Assembly: GCF_019112545.1 (NCBI RefSeq)
Contig: NW_025064892.1
Location: 1,351,155 to 1,415,154 of the forward strand
Length of the DNA: 64,000 nucleotides
Direction of reading: 5' to 3'
DNA from: Guyanagaster necrorhizus
Lineage: Eukaryota; Basidiomycota; Agaricomycetes; Agaricales; Physalacriaceae
Below are positions 59,036 to 64,000 of this stretch, one piece after another. Positions within the stretch are counted from its first letter, which is position 1. Every line of letters starts with the position of its first letter. Below the pieces are notes generated by a model. It had not been told where the DNA came from and ran no database searches. It was given only the letters and a program-made list of their open reading frames with translations. The position numbers and the translations under genes are program-made.

Positions 59036-59649
59036 ATTGCATCCCAAATAGGTTTTCTAAGAAATGGTGTGATCGAATGAGCCAGCACCGGGCCCTCATT
59101 TGGATACGTACAAAATCTTTTCCCTGTTGCCCTGAGCACCATGACGGAACCGTTGGTCGCATCCACTCATTCATTTTCATTTCAATGGCATATCTTTACC
59201 AGGCCTTTCGAAGCCCAGTAAAAGAAAGATGTCGGTGAACAAACTCACGGTTTCTTGATCTGCTCAAGGCTCATCTATCCACTTGAATTAATGTGACATA
59301 AAAAAGGGTCGATTTCCCCCTGACAGCCTAGATTTCCGACTCATGAACAGCAACACGGGAAAGATGTAGGCCCGTTACATATGCGAAACGTACCACCTGG
59401 TATCAGATGTCCTCCTGACCTAGTCGCAGGCTGCATTTTCTTGATGACTGTTGACATGAAAAGAGTTATGCTACTTTACCTAACAAATGCAGAACACAAC
59501 GAACTCCTTCAAGAGTCGAGTGGAAGGGTTCGTAGCACCTAGGCTGACAGGGTACATCGCCATACATTTGGTGTTGCGCGCGAAAACGATCGAGATGGTA
59601 AAGTGCTTTCTGATCCTTGTTGGCTGGATCGAAGCATCCGCCGAGCTGG

Positions 59650-60193
59650 ACCCTAAAAAGGATGGTATGAGAAGGCTCACTGTGGAGATACGGTAATACT
59701 CAGTCTCTATAGAAAGGGAACGTGATCAAATGGAAAGATATGATCACCCGGAGCAAGCAGCTCCACCTGTCAAATACTCGAAACGCTACCACGGGACAGG
59801 CTCAGGTTCAAGCTCTGTACAGGAACAAAAGAAAATATCGTTGATCGTATGGGCATGTGTTGCGTTCCGCAAAGAGCTGCAGAGATATCTTAAAATAAAC
59901 AGGCATCCAAGCGAACCCGGTATTGGCGATGGTTTCACAACTCTGTCCTAGTATAGTTAGAAATCGAACTGACATTTGTCGCGACAAGAATGACATCTGG
60001 CACTGCACGAGCGTGGGCACCTGAGGGTAGAACCCTTGACCAGAGTGAAATAAAAGAATCCCAACGTTACCTGTGTCCACTGTTGCATCTCGGAAAAACA
60101 CATTTCAGGCTGAAGAAAGAAGCAAAAGAGATCAATTGATAGAAATGCATACAACATGGACAATTGCCCACGAGAAACGGCGTGGCGAGCATA
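59650..60193. other. Spacer of the inverted repeat, left part; no gene
   Basis: Only short unrecognised frames (for example 59808-60101 on the minus strand). Confidence 0.4.
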
Positions 60194-61050
60194 CTAATCT
60201 TTCCCCGAAAATATTCGCCTGTAGATTCCCTTCGGTGATCCATCTAGAAAACACATAAACATACGGTAGAAAGACGGAAGGGAAATGAAGAGACTTGCTT
60301 CATTTTCATCGACCTTCAGAGCTTTGACGTGGAGCGTGGCGACATATCTCACATCAGCGTATACAGGTGACATTGTCTCCTCCAGCTTGCCACTGATGAG
60401 ATTGTATATATCCTGGGATGAGGTATTCAAGGCCGACAGGTCAGCAGGCAGGACAAGGGGACCATATATCATGGTAGCTAAATGGAGAATGAATGGAGCG
60501 GCAGTGGAGATAGTGTAAGGACGTGCGTACGATTCATTACGGTAATGCGTATCTCAGGATGCTCGCGGCCAAATTCAAAGGCGGCCTCTTCGGCGATTTT
60601 CTTGGAAACAGCGTAAACAGCCATTCCAGGAAGCGCGCTAGAAACAGCCTGCTCGTAGGTTAAGGGGTTCCCGGTGTCTCAGTGAGTCTATATTGCTACC
60701 CTGACAGAACCGCTGTGCCATACCAGTCCTCTGCAGTATAGGTATAGTCACGCCAAAGACCTGAATCAGAGGGTCACACAGATCGATGGTAAACTGATAC
60801 AGGCAGCTTACCAACCTTGGTTGGGTCAACGACTGCAGCGATGCTTCCTGTTACAATAACACGTCGGACACCATGCTTGAGACATGCTTCCAGAACCTTG
60901 ACCGTCCCCTGCCTCGCAGGATCAAGAAGGTCCTTTTCAGGATCGTCTACACTCCGGAAGAAAGGCGACACCACGTGAATAACGGCACTTATACCTTGGG
61001 CGAAGGTAGACTGGCATTGAAAGCTTTCTAAGACGCTCATATGACAAGGG
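60194..61050 (-). pseudogene. GRE2-type NAD(P)-dependent ketoreductase, N-terminally truncated
   Basis: Extended SDR enzymes of this type reduce ketones or aldehydes. Minus-strand exons: about 61,050-60,812 (SAVIHVVSPFFRSVDDPEKD, VLEACLKHGVRRVIVTGS), then 60760 onward (DYTYTAEDW), NPLTYEQAVSSALPGMA with YAVSKKIAEEA (the YxxxK active site) to 60531, and 60477-60194 (PTMIYGPLVLP). Introns 60761-60811 and 60478-60530 are standard GT-AG. A third expected intron, between AEDW and NPLTYEQ, lacks an AG acceptor (ACCGG at its end). The N-terminal Rossmann glycine motif is absent; instead the frame is fused to the tautomerase remnant upstream. Probably a broken gene. Confidence 0.7.
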
Positions 61051-61208
61051 AGCTCCCTCAATGGGTGATCCGGTGATCGATTCCGGCGAAGAGGATAACC
61101 GCGCAACAGAAGCATGAGGCCCGGCTTCGTAAGGAAAGCTATCGTGATATTATCGCGTGTACGCTCTTCCAAACAGTCCAACCATATCGGTATACACGCG
61201 TTGTCCGC

Positions 61209-61388
61209 GTTACCCCTGGCCTTTCCACCGACGAAATAACCTTGTCTGGGAACCTCGACAAAGAGAACTACGACGTAGAACTCGGGGAGGCCCCTTCTGG
61301 CGTATAGGTTCGTGATATGTTTGGCCAGAGCTTGCTTGTCCTCGTTTGAGTAAAGGTTAGGGGGTACATAGAATCGATGAAGAGGTAT
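61209..61388 (-). pseudogene. Tautomerase (cis-CaaD/4-oxalocrotonate tautomerase-like) fragment
   Basis: The minus-strand frame reads IPLHRFYVPPNLYSNEDKQA, LAKHITNLYARRGLPE and FYVVVLFVEVPRQGYFVGGK. This matches the N-terminal part of fungal tautomerase-fold proteins, whose catalytic Pro is normally right after the initiator Met. Here the codon before that Pro is ATA, so the start codon appears lost (ATG to ATA) unless an upstream exon is used. After GGKARGN the similarity ends and the frame runs on into the reductase remnant. Confidence 0.65.
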
Positions 61389-63007
61389 GGTCGCTTCTGA
61401 ATTTGAGCATCGGTTGCGTGTTTCCTTCGTTTTAAGTGTCTTTAATGTCTCACATACCCAGCTCGGCGGATGCTTCGATCCAGCCAACAAGGATCGGAAA
61501 GCACTTTACCATTTAGATCGTTTTCGCGCGTAACACCAAATGTATGGCGATGTACCCTGTCAGCCTAGGTGCTACGAACCCTTCCACTCGACTCTTGAAG
61601 GAGTTCGTTGTGTTCTGCATTTGTTAGGTAAAGTAGCATAACTCTTTTCATGTCAACAGTCATCAAGAAAATGCAGCCTGCGACTAGGTCAGGAGGACAT
61701 CTGATACCAGGTGGTACGTTTCGCATATGTAACGGGCCTACATCTTTCCCGTGTTGCTGTTCATGAGTCGGAAATCTAGGCTGTCAGGGGGAAATCGACC
61801 CTTTTTTATGTCACATTAATTCAAGTGGATAGATGAGCCTTGAGCAGATCAAGAAACCGTGAGTTTGTTCACCGACATCTTTCTTTTACTGGGCTTCGAA
61901 AGGCCTGGTAAAGATATGCCATTGAAATGAAAATGAATGAGTGGATGCGACCAACGGTTCCGTCATGGTGCTCAGGGCAACAGGGAAAAGATTTTGTACG
62001 TATCCAAATGAGGGCCCGGTGCTGGCTCATTCGATCACACCATTTCTTAGAAAACCTATTTGGGATGCAATTCATATCAATATTTCTATCTAATTCCTTC
62101 AATTCCCTTCAGCTTCTTTCCTTCTTTCCTTACTCAGCATGCTGGAATGCTGGATTGCTCGAATTCTCTTGGAGATTCCAACACTTCCCTTCAAGCCGGT
62201 ATTCTACCTTTAGCGTCTTTAGGTAAGCCCTCTACTTCTTCGAATTCCGATCCTGATGTAGGCCCTCTAGACTTCCTCGAATTTCAGCCTCGTTGTCCGA
62301 ATCTCGAGTCCTAAAATATTTCCTTCCAAATTTGGTCTGTGTGCTTGCCCTTGTGCCTTTTCAAGCTGATGACCCATCTGTACAATCTATCCTCTGCTGC
62401 TGTTTCCCTTCCTTCCAATTCCTTCCATTGCAAAGCTTTGGTTTCTCTATTGCCCCGGAAACAATCTTCCATATGCCTGCACGCCGTAATATTATGCTGA
62501 GATTAAACTTCTAATCATGGTAATTTTGACCCATTCATTTTCCAGATCCGAGTAGCGAATTGATGTTCTGCGAGGCCATAGCGATAAGAGGTAGAGAACA
62601 GTAAATGGAGATCAGCAGTGTAGTTTGTGTTCAGATTTGGACTGTATCCAAAGTACGTGCTTGTAAGACCTTTAGTTTTTGGGTTACAAACTCCTGAGTT
62701 TCCCCATTGACTTCTCATATTTATACTAGACTACACCTTTTCCAGTAATTTCTATCTAATTCTTTCAATATCGGATTCTTTCCTTACTCAGCATGCCGGA
62801 ATGCCGGATTGCTCAAATTCTCTCGCAGATTCCAAGAAATACAGTACAAGTACCGTGAAAAGGTATGGTACTGACGGATACTCGCTTCCACCCAGCACCA
62901 CATCCTGTCCCGGTATTCCTCAAACGTGCGCATTGCCAGTCAGGACGGACCATTATTACTCGACCAGATGACTATCGTACATGGGGATAACAGAGAGGAC
63001 GAAAACG

Positions 63008-63014
63008 TATAAAA
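63008..63014 (+). promoter_or_regulatory. TATA box of right hydrophobin
   Basis: TATAAAA, 79 bp upstream of the ATG at 63087. Confidence 0.6.
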
Positions 63015-63086
63015 GAGAGGTGAGTTTACCGGGTATGACCAAGTCGAACAGCCCTCACAGTTGTACAGCTTAACCTCAGTTTCATA

Positions 63087-63595
63087 ATGTTTGTTCGTCT
63101 CTCTGCTTTTACTCTCCTGGCTTTGCCTCTCCTTGCGACCGCCACTGTCCTTCCCCGGCAAGACACTTGTGCTTCCGGTAGCGCGCAGTGCTGCAATTCT
63201 GTCCAGAGTGTGAGTTGACCTGCGCTACTCATCTATACGATCACGCTGGGGAGCTAAACGATTGAATTGTGATAGCCCAGTGACCTGAGTAGCGCTGTTC
63301 AGACCCTCTTGGGCCTCCTCGGGATCGCCCTCAGCAGCATCACCGCTGATCTGTAGGTTTTCACGTACTAAATCGTGTCTTCTGCTTTGCTGAGTACGTT
63401 CATCGCAGCGGTGTTACCTGCAGCCCCATCACTGGCATTGGCGCTGGTGGCACCGACTGCTCCGACCAACCTGTCTGCTGTACAGACAACAGCTACGTGA
63501 GTAATTCGACCTCGGAAATGATTGCATGCATACTTATCCACGAACAGAACGGCGTTGTTGCTCTGGGCTGCACCCCCATCAATGTTGGCCTCTAA
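63087..63595 (+). CDS. Class I hydrophobin (right copy)
   Basis: Exons 63087-63209, 63276-63352, 63409-63496 and 63548-63595 (123, 77, 88 and 48 nt) encode 111 residues. Introns of 66, 56 and 51 nt all have GT-AG ends, the middle one in phase 2. The precursor starts with a hydrophobic signal peptide, followed by a VLPRQDTC region with a possible Lys/Arg processing site, and has the eight conserved cysteines. The spacing between C3 and C4 (SVQS, then [20 protein letters not shown]) and the hydrophobic stretch there are typical of class I rather than class II. It should form the rodlet layer on aerial structures. It is the twin of the gene at 57512-58020. Confidence 0.95.
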
Positions 63596-64000
63596 GGGAA
63601 TCTTCTACAAGTGCTCGGGAGTGATTTAAATGTATCGGTGATATTGTATTCATTTGTTGGACAAGTAGACAGATCGAGAAATCAATACCGCTGGATAAGG
63701 AACATATATGTTATGAAGAACTCGAACATCCGACGCGAGATCTGAACGAAGCGTCCTGAGAAAAGAAAAAATGTGGGTAATTCTGGTACCAATGTTCCGT
63801 ATCCATACACTACCGGTGTCTGTAGATGAAACGAAGGAAATAAAAAAGAGGCAGCGACAACAGAACGTGAACCAACGACCAGTGCATGAAGAGCCCATGG
63901 AACTCTCCCTCACTTCTCAAAGAGTTCAAAATCACAACAACGCCTTCTGGCCGTAGATTGTAAGAATATAACAAAGTCTTCGCAGAAGATGAAACGGTAT

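Larger units (their letters stand above)
57107..59649. repeat. Inverted repeat, left arm
   Basis: Position x pairs with 121107 minus x in the right arm, without any insertion or deletion over at least 2,543 bp. The only differences I saw are four bases (59576, 59592, 59594, 59611) close to the inner end. Contains one hydrophobin gene. Confidence 0.95.
61458..64000. repeat. Inverted repeat, right arm (runs off the window)
   Basis: Reverse complement of 57107-59649. The inner end is at 61458, where the match to the left arm stops abruptly; the outer end lies beyond 64,000. Confidence 0.95.

Noticed and set aside
58389..59238. Small frames between the hydrophobin and the inner edge of the repeat as genes
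   Set aside because: They are duplicated only because the whole arm is duplicated; no domain, intron or start context supports them.

Overview
This window looks like a basidiomycete (mushroom-forming Agaricomycete) chromosome segment. The genes have many 48-66 nt GT-AG introns. There is a class I hydrophobin pair, an Agaricomycete-type F-box protein, a class II aldolase and a large load of chromodomain Ty3/Gypsy retrotransposons. No tRNA, rRNA or CRISPR array was recognised.

Layout. 1-9.2 kb: a broken spermidine synthase copy (intron-containing, + strand), a broken Gag-like zinc-knuckle gene (- strand), and one apparently intact gene for a trypsin-like (His/Asp/Ser) protein whose start codon is split by an intron. 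9.2-45.4 kb: a transposon graveyard. It holds a CpG-free stretch (9.18-11.37 kb), a 5'-truncated Gypsy element A with an antisense zinc-cluster gene (11.4-15.7 kb), and three nested minus-strand Gypsy elements. B1 was interrupted in its 5' LTR by B2 (5-bp duplication GGATC), and B2 was interrupted in its gag-pol region by C (5-bp duplication CAAGC). To the right lie an older, CpG-free plus-strand element D carrying a younger solo LTR (duplication ACAGA), another decayed LTR and a short-chain dehydrogenase scrap. An assembly gap (24,954-25,183) lies inside the 3' LTR of C.

45.5-55.6 kb: a gene island with an F-box gene (one in-frame TGA), class II fructose-bisphosphate aldolase with 12-nt and 6-nt exons, and a divergent pair of long hypothetical genes. 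55.6-57.1 kb: a decayed Ty1/Copia RNase H remnant. 57.1-64 kb: a large inverted repeat with arms of at least 2,543 bp, running off the window end. Each arm carries one class I hydrophobin gene, and the genes point outward. The 1.8-kb spacer holds a tautomerase fragment fused in frame to a GRE2-type reductase fragment.

The transposon part is the most informative. All three minus-strand elements carry a 13-nt primer-binding site complementary to a segment about 34 nt downstream of the LTR TATA-like box, as expected for Tf1/sushi-type self-priming, and two of them differ by covarying or G-U pairs. CpG content grades from zero (D) to high (C). The differences between the C LTRs all fall at CpG sites, and the premature stops I checked in C are all TGA. 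This is the pattern expected from deamination of methylated CpG. All alignments and counts were made by eye.
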